Assembly: GCF_029962835.1 (NCBI RefSeq)
Contig: NC_080591.1
Coordinates: forward strand, 45,949,501 to 46,013,500
Origin: Magnolia sinica
Lineage: Eukaryota > Streptophyta > Magnoliopsida > Magnoliales > Magnoliaceae
Reading direction: 5' to 3'
Length of the DNA stretch: 64,000 nucleotides
Shown: piece by piece, positions 12,575 through 26,159 of the stretch
Position numbering within the stretch: position 1 is the first letter of the stretch
How the letters are laid out: the number at the start of each line of letters is the position of its first letter
Translations under genes and position numbers: made by a program
Notes under the pieces: model-generated
Seen by the model: only the letters and a program-made list of their open reading frames with translations
Database searches by the model: none
Told to the model about the DNA's origin: nothing

Positions 12575-15500
12575 TGTCACACCCCAAACCCAGAAACCGG
12601 GCTCACAAAATTCTCGATCACCGAATCCGGTGCCGACAGCCTCCGTGGTACCACATTCTCGGCTCCCAGCGTGCATATGCCAGATTCCGATCTTGGGATC
12701 CTATAAGGAGAATTTTTCAACGTACATTTAACTCGTAATAAGCATAACTACAAGTTTACCCAAATCACAAAGGCAACATCATCATCACATATCCACTAAT
12801 ATAAACATTTGAATACAATGCCGAAAGGAAAATACATATATCAAAAATCATAGCTCTAGAAGACCATTGCATGCTCTAAGCTTAACGCTACTGCAACCTA
12901 ATGCCACCTACACGCATCTATCGTGCATAAACTTATAGAAAGCTTAGAGGGTGGGGAAAGTGTGTGCATAAGGTAAGTGCCAAGTACACAAATACAACAT
13001 CATAATCATACAATATTGAAAATACTGACAAAATCATGAATCATACGATATCAGAGTAAGCGAAAACATACTAGTAAATCCATGAATGCTATCAGCCGTA
13101 CCAAGGCTACATGATGAAAGGCATGAATACTAATGGCCATATCGAGGCTATGCGATGCAAAAAAGTAATAAGTCAATATCATATACTGAGGATGCAAAGC
13201 AATATGCAAATCTTGCTAAGTCCACGAATACCATCAGCCATATCTAGGCCATATAATAAGCAAAAATATGGCAACCTAAAATGTTAAATGCCGCAAATGC
13301 AATGCAATATGCGGTGCGAATGAAATAACCAAGTTGGAGTGAAGTCGGGATGATAATACATAGCATCACAAGCTATATGGTCCATCACAAGGGAATTCTA
13401 TCCAAACCAGTCCCATACCTAAATTTGGATAGTCAAACACAATGTGGTAAACTCCTAATCTCAGGTTAGTCGCATGCCCCAACCGAAATCCTGGCCATTG
13501 CGAAGGTACACGTAACAAATAGTTGTACACCACTAGCCCGAGTGGATAGTGAATGAATGAATGAATGAGTATGCAACTCCAACTCAATAAGTCCACATAT
13601 CAGTACGGTTCCTCTTTAAAAAATCACTGGGGTCTAATACACTCAACACCACCTGCTGCCCCATCACGTGCAACCAGGTGAGTGGAAGAGATCTCACTAT
13701 CCTCCTGTCAATATCGGGCCCAGCTCGTCTATAGCGGACTCATTCATCAAGCTGTCAAACTTAGCCTAACTTTGTCCCCTCCTCTCAGGCAGGTAAGGTC
13801 ACACCCTCTTCCAACCGACCACGACACAGTGGGAGACGCGGCCTAACAGTATACGGCCCTTATGCGCTCATGCATCTAGTCAGTCTAGGTGTTGGAGCAA
13901 CCCCTAGAACCAAGAGGGTTTAAAGAATTTCACCCAGGGATATCTATAGCACCCCATGTAAAATAGATTTTTGGTGTCTCATCGGGCCATCCACGATATG
14001 CCTGTGGAGGCTACGGCCCTGATGTCGCTAGGGCGTACGGTAATCACAATCACATAATGCAAGATGCATGAGTTACACAGTCCAATTATGCATCAATCCT
14101 ACGCATACCGTGCACTTATGTAAGGCAACTCCACATATCAAGGAGTCCCATAAACAACCTGCCCTATGACATCTGCAATGACTAACCATATCTCATAACA
14201 AATATGCAGATGATGCATATGGGCATGTATCATGATGTTATGCTGTCACATACTCATAATCAGTATTGATAACAAGCATCGATAATTGGCTTATCAAAGG
14301 GCCTAAGGGAAGGTCACAATGAGGACATTTAACCATCATTGCCCACCAATATAGACATTTGACCAATCATTGCTCCCAAGGAGTGGCCCGCATAGAGCCA
14401 AACATTTAGTGGGTCTATGACCTCACACAAGGGCCTAATATACATCACATCGGGCCTCATCAATGGCCACAATTACATCACAACGGGTCTCATACAATCA
14501 CAATGGGCCACATAAATCACAATGGGCCACCTACAATCATAATGGGCCTTACACAAGGGTCTCATACATTAAGTGGGCCGCATCACATGGGCCTCAAATG
14601 CATCACAATGGGCCGGATGGGACAGCCTATACGGTCCAGAATAAATGGACAGTATGAATATGGATCATATACAACATGGTGGGTCTGCAAGATGGGCCCC
14701 AACAAATGGATAGTGTATATGCAACACACACATCACGGCGGGCCTCATACATTCACAATAGGCCTCAATCAATTAGCAATTGGGCCTGATAAAACACATG
14801 CTTCTAGTGGGCGTGAAAATTGATGGACGGCAAGGATAAAACATATATCATGGTGGACCGCAGCCCATGAATGGCGTGCACACAAAACATACCTCAGGTG
14901 GGTCCTGTCCTAACTAGACGGTGCCAATAAAATACATACACCACGGTAGGACCCACCGTCCTTTAAACGGTATAGATAAAACACATACATCATATTGTGG
15001 CCCGACAGATGGGTGGCATGGACATATAATGTATACATCAACATGGGCCCCATGTCACCCTGGACAGATGGATAGAGTGGATACAGAATAAATACATTAA
15101 GGTGGGGTCCACGTCCCCAAAAGGATGGACGTTGAGGATACAACATATACCTCATATGTGGGCCCCACATAGACTTGCTGACGTCATACAGTGGGACCTG
15201 CAGAGCTTGATGGATGGATGGGGTTGATACAACACATATGTCAAGGCGTGGCCCATCGTCCAGCAATCTGGATGGTGGATATAACACATATTACAGTGGC
15301 CCCACACATCTCGTACAAGTGCTGGGGCCCACTTCAGATGGATGATGTGGGTGAAACCCACTCATCTGGTGGGTCCCATGCAGGGCCCACCATAATATAT
15401 ATAATTATATATAAAGATATATAATATAACATTTATTTATTTATTTATGTTATATTTTATATATATATTTAAATCTAGCTGCTGCTTGTATAAACGGATG

Positions 15501-16899
15501 GGCGGTGTGGATTAAACACATGTGCTTGTGGGTCCCACCGTCCGTATTGTTGGATGGTGAGGATGCACCATGAATACATCAAGGTGGGTCCCACCCCCAC
15601 ACGTGTCACACGTGTAGGGTGGGCCTACGTCATATACAAATGGATGGTATATAAGATACATACATCAATGGTGGGATCCCACCGTCCAGCAGATTGGACG
15701 ATGGGGATATAAAATATATACATCTCAGTGGGGTCCACATGTACAATGAACACAACTAGGTGGGACCCATAGAACTGTTGCCGTCAGGACAGCATCCATG
15801 TGCTGCTGGATGGATAGTCTGGTACAACACATACCTCATGATCGGATGCACAAAACTTGCTGTGTGAGATAGCAGCTACTGCGTGCAGCTGATGGACGAT
15901 TTGGATCTCACACATAAATAATGTGGGCCCCACGACTAATGACCAGCGTGATTAAAACACACATCACATGGCCTCAAGGCCTGGACGGTGTAGATTTCAC
16001 AAGTACATCGCATGGGGTCCACATATCAAGCTGATGTTTGTGATTCCCTTCATCCAGGGCCTCCCGAAATCCAGCAGTAAGTGGGCCTCATGATCAAACG
16101 GTCCGGTTCAGGTGGGCCACACTCCATCACAAAAAGGGAGAGAGAGAGAGAGAGAGAACGGTGGAGATGGGAGAGACCTCGTCACTATGGGTCCCTCTTT
16201 GATACAAAGCATACATCAAGATGGGTCCCACCAAAAGTGGGCCCTCAAATACACAATAATCAATGGTTAAAATTTCATAAAATCACCCACCCTTGATCTT
16301 CTTGAACTTCTCCTCATCTTAGCTCCAATGGGACATGATTCAACGGTTGAGATTGATTATGGAGGGTGGGATTGGGTGGTAGGAAGTGGGCCACACCTAG
16401 CTTTCTCCTCTCATGGAGCTTGAATGATTGCTTGCTTTGGAGATGGGTTTGAGAAAGAGAGAGAGAGGGTTGGGTGAGTGATGAAGTGATGGGTGAAGTG
16501 AGTGATGGGTGTACTTGATGGGTAGAGAGAGAGAGAGAGTTGACTTTAGGGGTTGCTTGGGGATGGGACATGTACTTGACATGTGAGGTGATGTGTACTT
16601 GATTGATGGGATTAATGTGATGTTCTCTCGAGTTTAGTAAATGCGCAGTGTTTTCTCGAACTGAACACGGGCCTACATCTCCTGGCCTGGGTATCGCCTC
16701 GACGCGCGAGACGCGGCGTCGGAACCGCGGCGACGACGCAGTCGCTAGGGTATAAGTTTCGAGTCAAGCCGACTCTAATATACGAGACATGATTCAGGAT
16801 CGTCCGCAAATACCGATAACAGATCGAGAGTCACCGAAATTTAACCGGGAGGACCGTAAAAGCCTACGGAACTGTAAGGGCTAGAATACGGGTCTCACA
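12575..16899 (-). mobile_element. Giant gypsy solo LTR (4.3 kb), Tekay/Del-like
   Basis: The minus-strand start at 16899 is TGTGAGACCCGTATTCTAG and the end at 12575 is GGGGTGTGACA. The flanks are TTCTG (12570-12574) and CTCTG (16900-16904), a 5-bp duplication with one change. The Athila LTR reads through once it is removed. No PBS, PPT or coding domain is visible. 14360-15900 is full of diverged units containing GTGGGCCCAC and ATACATCA. GA-rich tracts lie at 16139-16160 and 16458-16545. It shares blocks with 1-1498. Confidence 0.8.
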
Positions 16900-17544
16900 C
16901 TCTGCATAACGCCTTCAATGTCATTGAACAACCATCAATGTCATCGAACGTAACTTAAATTCAAAAGTCACGCCTTCTTTTCACACTGCATAATGCCTTT
17001 CGCACTGCGTAACTTTTCATGTCATCAATCAATCCTTCAATGTCTTGAAGGTGTTTAATCAATCAAGAATGTGTCCAGAGTGTTCTAACGAGTTGCTCCA
17101 GAAATCTTCAAAAATTTTGATATCATCGAATTGCCTTCGATGTCAACGAACAGGTCTTCGAGCAATCGCGATGTCATCGAGAAATGCATCTAGTTTGTCC
17201 AGCAACCAAACTTGATTTCATGTAATTCTTCGATGTCATCGAACACTAGCTTCGATGTTAGACATTGATGTTCAAATTCTGTAAATTTCTACACTTTTCC
17301 TTCCCTCTTACTTGGTTTCCTTGAATCTTAGGGTCTTGAAATCTCCAATCTTGGTCTCCTAAGATCCATCCCTTACTTTAGTGATTCTTGAACATTAAAT
17401 CCATGCTTTTAACATTCTATTCAATCCAAGCGCTTAGATTCACCTTGCAATACAAACATGTATAAAACATACCCATTAAGTGTTATCATGTTCATAAAAC
17501 CAAGATATAGACAGGGAAAACTATGCAATATTTGACACTCAACA
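16900..17544 (-). repeat. Athila 3' LTR, segment 1
   Basis: The outer start of the 3' LTR (17544, reading TGTTGAGTGTCAAATATTGC on the minus strand). It matches 39757 inward and stops at the 4.3-kb solo LTR, whose near-duplicate CTCTG is at 16900-16904. From 16915 to 17270 it carries TTCGATGTCATCGAA-type motifs absent from the 5' LTR. Confidence 0.85.
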
Positions 17545-18669
17545 CTCCCCTCCAACCAGCATTTTGCTAGTCCCGAGCAAAACATACGTGAAAGAATCTT
17601 CAATTCTTAATGCTCAAACTACTTTTAGAAACAATCTTTTGTACAATCAAGTATGAATGAGTAGAATCCAAAGAAGCAAGAGTGAAAATTTGAAAACCTA
17701 GAGCCAAATCACATTAGCAATCGATCAAATAGGCTCTTTCGCAATTACTTAAGAGCATAAGTTCATGTATTAAGTTTTTTAAATGTGCTTAGTGATTTCC
17801 AACTTACTTACCATAAAAGTACTATCATTTCATAATGTCAGTCATGCTCATTACCTCAAGATTAATTGAATAATCAAGTGTTGATTCCGAACTTATTTGT
17901 TTTTTCTTCTTTTTCTAGTTTTTTATTTTATATCGACGGTCACCTTTATTTATTCATTCTTTTCAATCCTTTCACCTTCATTCTTTTCAGACTTTTCATT
18001 CTTTTCCAATCTTTTCATCATATATGACCTTTTTATCGATCTCTCTGTTTTTTAACTGGTTCTTTTCATCTTTTTAAGGTGGATAAAATTCTCCAGATTT
18101 ACTTCTCAATATCTATCAATGTTCACATACTAACAATCAGAAATTCTAGCATTATTCACAAAAATTAATTTAAATGTATCTTGTGATTTAGACCAACATG
18201 ATATTCAAACTTTCTCTTAATCAATTGAATGAAAGAACATGAATGATAGTCTACTCAATTGATCAAACTCCAACAATTCAAAATTCAATCTATCTTATCA
18301 TCATACTCAAAGCATTCTTAATTACTCAAACTTTTATTTTTCCAAACGTATTTTTAATTTCAAAAATTTTAAAATTTTAAAATTTTTGCTCAAAGACTAA
18401 GAAAACATAGATTAGTTTACCTAATCCACACCCCCAACCCAAAATCTACATTGTCCTCAATGTAAAAGATATAAGCATGCAATGCACAAGAGACAATGAA
18501 AAGATAGGAGAAGTGATGGAAAGGTAGTACCTGAAGATGGAGAATTGAAGCTTTTCCAAAGTTCTCAACATGTAAATGGGTTAGCATGAAGACTAAACAA
18601 ACTGAAAAATAAACTATCATAATCTTAAATCTTATGAAAGCAATAAACCTAACTACACCTCCTCCATCA
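17545..18669 (-). other. Athila 3' untranslated region and polypurine tract
   Basis: The stretch is non-coding between the end of pol and the 3' LTR. CTCCCCTCCAA at 17545-17555 is the complement of the polypurine tract that primes plus-strand synthesis, and it abuts the LTR end at 17544. The rest is AT-rich with T/C-rich runs (17930-18060) and no open frame of note. Confidence 0.75.
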
Positions 18670-19083
18670 TATTAGGAGGTCAATCCTGGTACACAGGATC
18701 AATTAGAGGTATGAACATATCCTCTGAATCAAACTTCACAACAAATGACTTTAGATGATGTTTGTTTACCTTGAAAATATTGTCATTCGTCAAATTCTTT
18801 ATCTCGACGGCCCCATGAGTATAAACGTTTACAACAGAGAAGGGTTTGGTACAACGAGATCGAAGCTTCCCCAGAAAAAGATGTAATAGAGAATTGTACA
18901 GAAGGACTTTTTGACCGATTATGAATGAATTCTGAAAGATGGTCCGGTCATGGAACACCTTCATCCTGTCCTTATAAATTCTTGAGTTCCCATATGCGTC
19001 ATTCCAAATTTCTTCAAGTTTATTTAATTGAAGTTTGTATAACAAGTCAGTGTTGTCCAAGTTAAAGTTTAGATTTTTGATAG
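18670..19083 (-). pseudogene. pol: Athila integrase C-terminal part, separated by a solo LTR
   Basis: The frame that stops at 25166 (...EQRAYWAI) continues here with KNLNFNLDNTDLLYKLQLNK, then EIWNDAYGNSRIYKDRMKVF and KPFSVVNVYTHGAVEI, the usual integrase tail of this lineage. The 5-bp target site GATAG is present on both sides of the inserted LTR (19079-19083 and 25166-25170). This stretch is open to its stop near 18680. The end of pol lies here. Confidence 0.88.
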
Positions 19084-22000
19084 TGTAAGACTCCGTCCAT
19101 TCCATACCATGCCTATGTGCACAACAATCCACGCCCTTATCCAAACCTGGACTAGCCATGCATAGTGCACACCCGACTGACCGGAACCTTAAGACCTCAA
19201 AACCTATTTTATATCGACCGCCCTGTCGCCGCAATTGTGGAGGTACAACCTGTGCATCTGTATGACGCTCCGTTAGTGAGATACACCACGAAGAATCGTT
19301 GGTGTATCATGTGCGCATGTCGTCATATACTCCATTTCACACATGTGCACAACACATGCCATACACACATGTACATGCCGCACATGGGTGAGAGAATCTC
19401 TACCCATATGTATGATGTCACCCTCCCATGTCATCCCTCTCTCATGTGCTCCCCAAAGTCAACTTCTCTCCATACCATACCCTATGCATGACATCATCAC
19501 ACCATGTCATCCCATGCCCCTTTAATCCACCATTAATTCTTAATCATGCATAAATTCCCATAATCCTAGCCTAAGCTAACATTAATCACATTAGCCTAAC
19601 CTAACTAAATTTTTATCCATTTCTCTACAAATACCCCTCCATCCCTTAGCATTTTCACCATTTCCTACAATAGAGAGACAGAGGAGTGATCTTGGTGGGC
19701 CTTCAACTCCATCAGTCCCATCCCTTCCATCCATCTCAACCATCCATCTAATCCATCAAGGTGAGTACACCCCCTCCACTCTTATGGTTTGTTTTATTTC
19801 TTAATTATTTGGATGATTAATTGTAGTGATGATGTGATGATAATGATAATGATGATGGAATAGGGATTCATTAACCATGGCCCCCACCATTGCATTTAGA
19901 TGCAATCTGAACCATTCATAGAACTATGACTATTTGGATGAAGGAAATATTCAAAAACGTTTTAGGCTCAGTGATCAAGTGGACCACACTGTATGAAACA
20001 GTGTGATTGAAAACCTCACCATTAAAAAACTTCCAAAGGTCCACCAAACCATTGATTTAAAATAATAATAATAATAATTAATTAATAAATATAGAGAAGA
20101 GAGAGTGGATGCTGAAGCAAGCAGCGTCCCAGCTACTTTAAAGCAAGGGAGGGGCGGTGGGACCACAACGGGCCCCACCCATGATGTATGTATTTAATCT
20201 ACAGTGTCATTCAAATTTCTAGCTCATTTTAGCCCTTAAGCCGAAAAATGAAGCCAATTTAAATCTCTGGTAGGCCATACCATCAAAAAGGTTATTTTAA
20301 TAGTGATAAACTGTTAGGGCCCGCTGTGATGTTTCTATACGTCAAAAAATGCTAAATATTGGGCTCGTTTGGTTTGTCACGAGCCATAGAATCCAATAGA
20401 TGGACTGGATCATCTTAATAAGGGGCCCCACCTATGAAAATCCATTAAAAAAATTAACAATAGCTCTGGACGATGTTGCTACTAGCGTCCTGCTGCTTGG
20501 AATGGGCAGCTACCACGGGCCCCACCATGATGCATGTCAACCATCTACACCATGCATTTGATGGGTCCCCTTTAAAAATGGGTCACCCCCAAAAATCAAC
20601 CATCCACGGAACTCAGGTGGCCCACACCATCTAGAAACATGTGAAGATCAGCAAGATTTGTGAGTTTGATCATGAAGTATGTCTTATATTCAAACCGTCC
20701 ATCTAGTTGGCAAGCTCGTCTTAAGGTTTGAGAAGAAAAATAAGACAGCTCTAACTATCAAGTGGTCCACACTACAAAAGCAGCAGGGGATTGAACGTCT
20801 ACCATTCGAACCCTTTTTGGGTCATAGAAGTTTTGGACCAATATGAAATTTGTTTCTCCTCTTAATTCAGGTCTTCGTGACCTTATGAACAGATTGGATG
20901 GAAAAGAACGTTGTGGTGGGCCCTATGAATGGTTTAACGGTGAAATCATTATCTTCACTGCTATTTAAGGTGAGGTCTAGATAATCTTTAGATATGATTC
21001 ATTTTTTTGGATAATGCTCTAAAATGATCTCTGAAAATAGATGAACGGTGTAGGTATAATAAATACATCACTTTAGGACCCATGTAACTTTGATCTCCTT
21101 GAACCATTCGTACAACTCAGATCTCAAGCATATAAAAACACTTACTGGGGTCCACTTGAAATTTTGATGCATCTGAAACTTGGTTTGACCCCTTAACCAA
21201 GTGGGACACACATAATGGATGGGCTGAATTTGTGAACCACGCCTCGATGGCCCAACAAATGATTATGAATGTTTTAAAGGGGGATAAGTATGTGCTTCTT
21301 TTAATACCTATGTAGGGCCCACCAGACTATGGGGCCCACTATGATGTATAGGCTACATCCAAACCATCTGTCTATTTTAGTGGCACAAGAATCAATGTTG
21401 TTGTAATGTCTGCCATTTAAACCTCCTAGAATTTTACCATAATATGTGTGTTAGATCCACACCATCTATTGGCTTTTGCAGACCTTATAGATGTGGCCCT
21501 ACCACATTAGTGGGACCCACCCACTTGGACAAGCCCAAAATGCCCATAGTTGAAACCTTTAATGATCCACGATGATGTTTAGGAGATATCCAACCTGTCC
21601 ATTTGTGTTGCACAAATGGTGACCCTCTACCGCTACCAACCTTCTTACGGTCACTTTAATGTTTATTTATCACCTAAAATTGAGTGGGCCCACCATGTGG
21701 GACCCACTATAAAGTTTATTTGCCATTGAAGTTTATTGGGGGCTATTGTGTGCCCCACTATTATGTTTATATATCATCCAAACCATACAAAAGTCATCCC
21801 TATTAGATAAACTAAAAACATGAAGATATTGCTTGAGCTGAAATTCCCTGTCCCACTTAAACCAATGAACTGGTGATTTTGTGTGGCCCACTTACCTATG
21901 CAACCTTGTGATCTTGTATGGCCCACTCACCTGTACAAAAATGGTGATTTTTGGCTTCTAATCTTATGTTTGTAAGATGTGTGAATGACCGCTTAATCTA

Positions 22001-25000
22001 GTGTAAGGATGCGATATATGTGTTTGGCCCCTTAATCATGTGGGCATGTGACGTATGTATGGCCACCTAATCAAATGCAATTGTGGAGTATATGTGATCG
22101 TCTAACCATATGATTGTGAAATTCACACAAGGCCAACCAACTACATGAAATCAGGTGGCATTGGTGACCACCCAATGATATGACCATGTGCTTATGGGCA
22201 TAGCCATAGTCACCTAAACCATGAACAATCGGGTTGTACATATAGATTTTCTTAGTCATGAGAATTATGATATGAGTTGGATTATACAACTTGATAATGG
22301 AGTGGCCCTCATTCCGGTGTCATGCGACATAAATACAAGCCTTATATTATGCTCATAGGTGAGGCAAATGCGGGGACCATTAAACTATATCTAATGTGAT
22401 GGAACCTAGTTCTTAGCTTCTTGATCATGTGACATAGAATCTTAGTCATTCTCCATATGAAGTATAGGGTGGTCATATTTTAAGAGCTAGTGTAACGTAG
22501 TGTAACCGGGTATGGTGGGTATGCTTGTGATTGTACCTTGGATGCTTTGAGATGCGGTCACTAAACCATGATACTAATTGTATGTCTACTCAACCAAGTG
22601 AAATTATGGCATCGACAACCTGACCATGTGGGAGCTTAATAAAGTGGTTGTCCATAGATGTATGAGTTATGGTGTAGTAAAAATAAGTAACCATATAACC
22701 TTAAATCCTTTATTATGGGAAGTAGAGTGACATTTGTGTGGCCACTTAACCATATGGACTTCTGATAATGGAGTGGCCATAAGACCATGTGGGCATATGA
22801 GAATTGTGTGATTACTCAGACTCGTGGACTATACTGATGGTGTAACCTCTTCGGTATGTGAACTTAGGATGTGTGTCAGATTAATTATGGACCCTAACTT
22901 GATGTAAGTATTGCATATTTTACCATTTATCCATTAGGTTGGCTAATTCTAGAACATGATTCCAAAATGACCTAGATCCAATTCCTAAATAAGTCAAATG
23001 ATATAAAATAGTGTTAATTGAATGTATAACTTCCAAACACTTGTGAACCCACTCAATGTACGCATTTTATCCGCACTGTTCAATTGTTTTACCAACCAAA
23101 TAGTTCGATCATGGAGCCTGCTGACGTGTGCCTTATACATCTGAACTATTCTTCCTTGTACTACCTTAATGTATGTGAGTTGCTTATACTATCTACTTAT
23201 TGAGACCCATCATAATGTTTGTGTGTGGACCCATCTGCTTGCAGTACCACTTAGAAGTAGGACCCACTGCGTTGTATGAGACAAACCCACATTATCCAAC
23301 CGTGACTAACTCTTATGTATGTATTATATACCAAGTCGTTCAACTTAGGGCTCACTGTATCTTATGAGGTTTACCTATGCCTTCCAAACCATTATAGAAC
23401 TACTATGATAATTATTTACAAATCCAACCTACTAACAGCCTACCTGAAGGTGAAACCCTCTACATTATATGAGTTTCACTAGCACTATCCATCTTGTGGC
23501 TCATTTACTATATGTTATATCTATGCCTTTCATCTTATAACCACTTGGTGCATGTATTTTGCGTCACCACCACTCATTAACCATAAGGCCCAGTTAGAGT
23601 ATAACCATGTGGTTCCAATAGAATAAAATCATGTTGGGCCAAAGCCACTAATGAAATATCTATCTTCCGAAGGATATGGTGTAATTCTAAATACAATTAA
23701 TGCTCGTGATTATGATAGCTATGGATGATATTAGTGATGTTAGTGATTATGGTTAATAGAAGTATGTGATTTAATATCTTGATTAATGTTGTTCTACTTC
23801 CTAACATACTAAATTCATCTACTTAACCATGTTGATATTGATCAAACTCATGCACCAAGGAATGATGGTATGTGCAAGTGTACTTCAATACATTTGTTCA
23901 TGTGTAAGATATGTCCTCTTTAGTTTAGTCACATGACCATGGATTGATATAGTTGATGGTGGCACATGATGATTATATGTCATTTTTTACTTAAAGGTTA
24001 AACAGACCCTAAACTCATGGCATTATATGCATACCACATGCCCTTGAACGTATGCCTTATCATAATTGCTTGAATTCATGTATAATCATGACACAGATCA
24101 AAATACCACAGTCATGCCGTATAACATGAGTTGGATCTTGATGACGAAATGTATATCTATGATGATAGCTTGGGTTATCCCTGAAAATGAGTAGGACACC
24201 GAAAGTGTGGAAATAGGAGGGGATGATATGCCCCTTGGGTTAAAAGTCCTTAAACCCCAATGCTAGCTAGGGATACCTCACCGTCGGGCCGAGTGGATAC
24301 ATGGGTCATGGATTTGACTCCCACTGACGAGGTCGGGTTGAGAAGAGGTGAGTCTAACCTGCTTAAGGGTTGAGGTGCAAACAGGGACCAGTCTAACTCA
24401 CCGACGAGGAGAAGCACGAATGAGGTCTGCTACTGGCATGCCGGGTGGAAGTTCACCACAGGGCAGGTATGCGAGGTCGATTACTGGTGTCTGGTGCATG
24501 GGTGTCGACCACGGTATTTTTTCCAGATATACAATTATGATATGGCATGACATTATGATGATGATGATGTGATTACGGATGCGTGTAATACGGTTATGGT
24601 TGTAGTATAGGAGAAATGAAAATATGACTTGGTGATGCTGGTAGCACTGACACGGAGTATTACTATGATGCATATGCATTGCATTGGCATTGACATCATA
24701 CCTTACGTACTGCACGCCTTTCACTATATATGATTTCTTCGTGGCATATTTATCTTACTTGCATGTAGGACACACTGCACACACGAGTGTACTCACTAGG
24801 CTTTTTGCCTAAGCTTCCTATTTCCCATTTTTTCAGGGCAGGAGTAGCTTAGAAGACTTAGCTTTATCGATGCATTGTATCTATTTTTCGATCTTGCAAT
24901 GTTAACGTTGTGTACCTTTTGGAAAGCATTGTACTTGTAACCATTAGGATTTATAATGGAGAGTGTTGCTTGGTATTTTGATCATCGATCTTCATGCTCA

Positions 25001-25001
25001 G

Positions 25002-25047
<46 letters not shown>

Positions 25048-25165
25048 AATTTTCAGTCAAAAATCTTTCTTGTGGTGCGCCAAACTCAAGACTTGGTGTA
25101 TGGAAGTCTAGTGCCAGACTCGGAGCATCACGGAAGTTGTCCGTCTCCGGATTTGGGTCGTGACA
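19084..25165 (+). mobile_element. Giant gypsy solo LTR (6.1 kb), Tekay/Del-like
   Basis: It begins TGTAAGACTCCGTCC at 19084, ends GGATTTGGGTCGTGACA at 25165, and has perfect GATAG duplications on both sides. Removing it rejoins the Athila integrase frame. Inside are no gag or pol domains. Many GGGCCCACCATGATGT-like words occur (20160-21700), along with a block near 24280-24480 analogous to the other long LTRs, a probable R/U5 region near 24830-24960 and an ATT microsatellite. At 6.1 kb it is very long for an LTR, so smaller elements may be embedded in it. Confidence 0.78.
25003..25044. repeat. (TAT)n microsatellite, 14 units
   Basis: An uninterrupted TAT/ATT run inside the 3' end of the giant solo LTR. 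The poly-Asn open frame across it is an artefact. Confidence 0.95.
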
Positions 25166-26156
25166 GATAGCCCAGTAGGCTCTTTGCTCTAGCTCCACAG
25201 GCAGGTGATAAACTTTCCCATAGACTAGTTTAATGGGTGACATTCCAATAGGGATCCTAAAAGTCATACAGTAAGCCCATAAAGCATCAGTCAAGTGGAT
25301 TGACCAATCCTTATGATCAAGGTTAACCATTTTTTCTAGAATTTATTTAATTTTTCTATTAGAATACCCACTTGTCTATGATTGGTATGGAGTGCTCACT
25401 TTGTGAGAGACACCATATTTCTTTATTAAGTTATTGAATGGCCTATTAAAAAAGTGCAACCCTCCATCATTGATGATGGCTCGAGGCGTTCCGAACCAGA
25501 AAAGGATGTTTTCTTTTAAGAATCTAATGACCATTTGATGATCATTATTCCAGCATGGGATCACTTCAACCCACTTAGTGACATGGTCTACTACTAACAA
25601 AATATAAATAGTTCCAAAGGATTGGAGGAATGACCCTATGAAATCGATGCCCCAGTAATTGAATGCTTTAATGATAAGAATTGGGTTTAGTGGCATTATA
25701 TTTCGACGGGACAATCCTCCCAATTTCTGACAATGCTCATAAGCTTTGTAAAACTCATAAGTATCTTTGAACATAATGGGCTAGTAAAAGCCGCACTGCA
25801 AAATTTTGGTCCTAGTCTTTTTAGCCGAAAAGTGACCACCACAAGCCTGAGAGTGACAAAAGGAGATAACACTTTGATATTCATTATTTAGCACACATCT
25901 CCTTAGAATTTGTTCTGGACAATATTTAAATGGATAAGGATCATCCCAGAAAAACTTACGTACCTCAGTAAAGAATTTTTTTCTTATCTTGTGCAGTCAA
26001 ATATGTTGGCGTGAAACCTATGGTAAGATAATTCATAATGTTAGCAAACCAAGGTAATTGGGACAGTTTAAACAATTGTTCATCAGGGAACATGTCATTT
26101 ATCGATATTGGTTCAAGAGAATTGGGAAGATCAAGCCTTGAGAGATGGTCAGCCAC
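25166..26156 (-). pseudogene. pol: Athila pol, connection domain and integrase core, broken
   Basis: 26156-25965 contains MADHLSRLDLPN, the tail of RNase H/connection. Integrase follows with the zinc-binding tail (YEHCQKLGG), the first core aspartate in YWGIDFIGSF, and the second in TPRAIINDGGLHF (25774-25376). The stretch expected to carry the catalytic glutamate is shortened and broken by stops (about 25375-25330), so that residue is missing. The frame runs on as [20 protein letters not shown] until the solo LTR inserted at 25165. Confidence 0.85.
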
Positions 26157-26159
26157 TAC

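Noticed and set aside
14463-15424. Several overlapping frames of 60-125 codons on both strands
   Set aside because: They lie in diverged GTGGGCCCA-rich repeats of a solo LTR with no domain; stop-poor GC-rich repeats explain them.
24963-25330. Asn-rich or Leu-rich protein
   Set aside because: It is a translation of an ATT microsatellite joined to the LTR end and Athila integrase.
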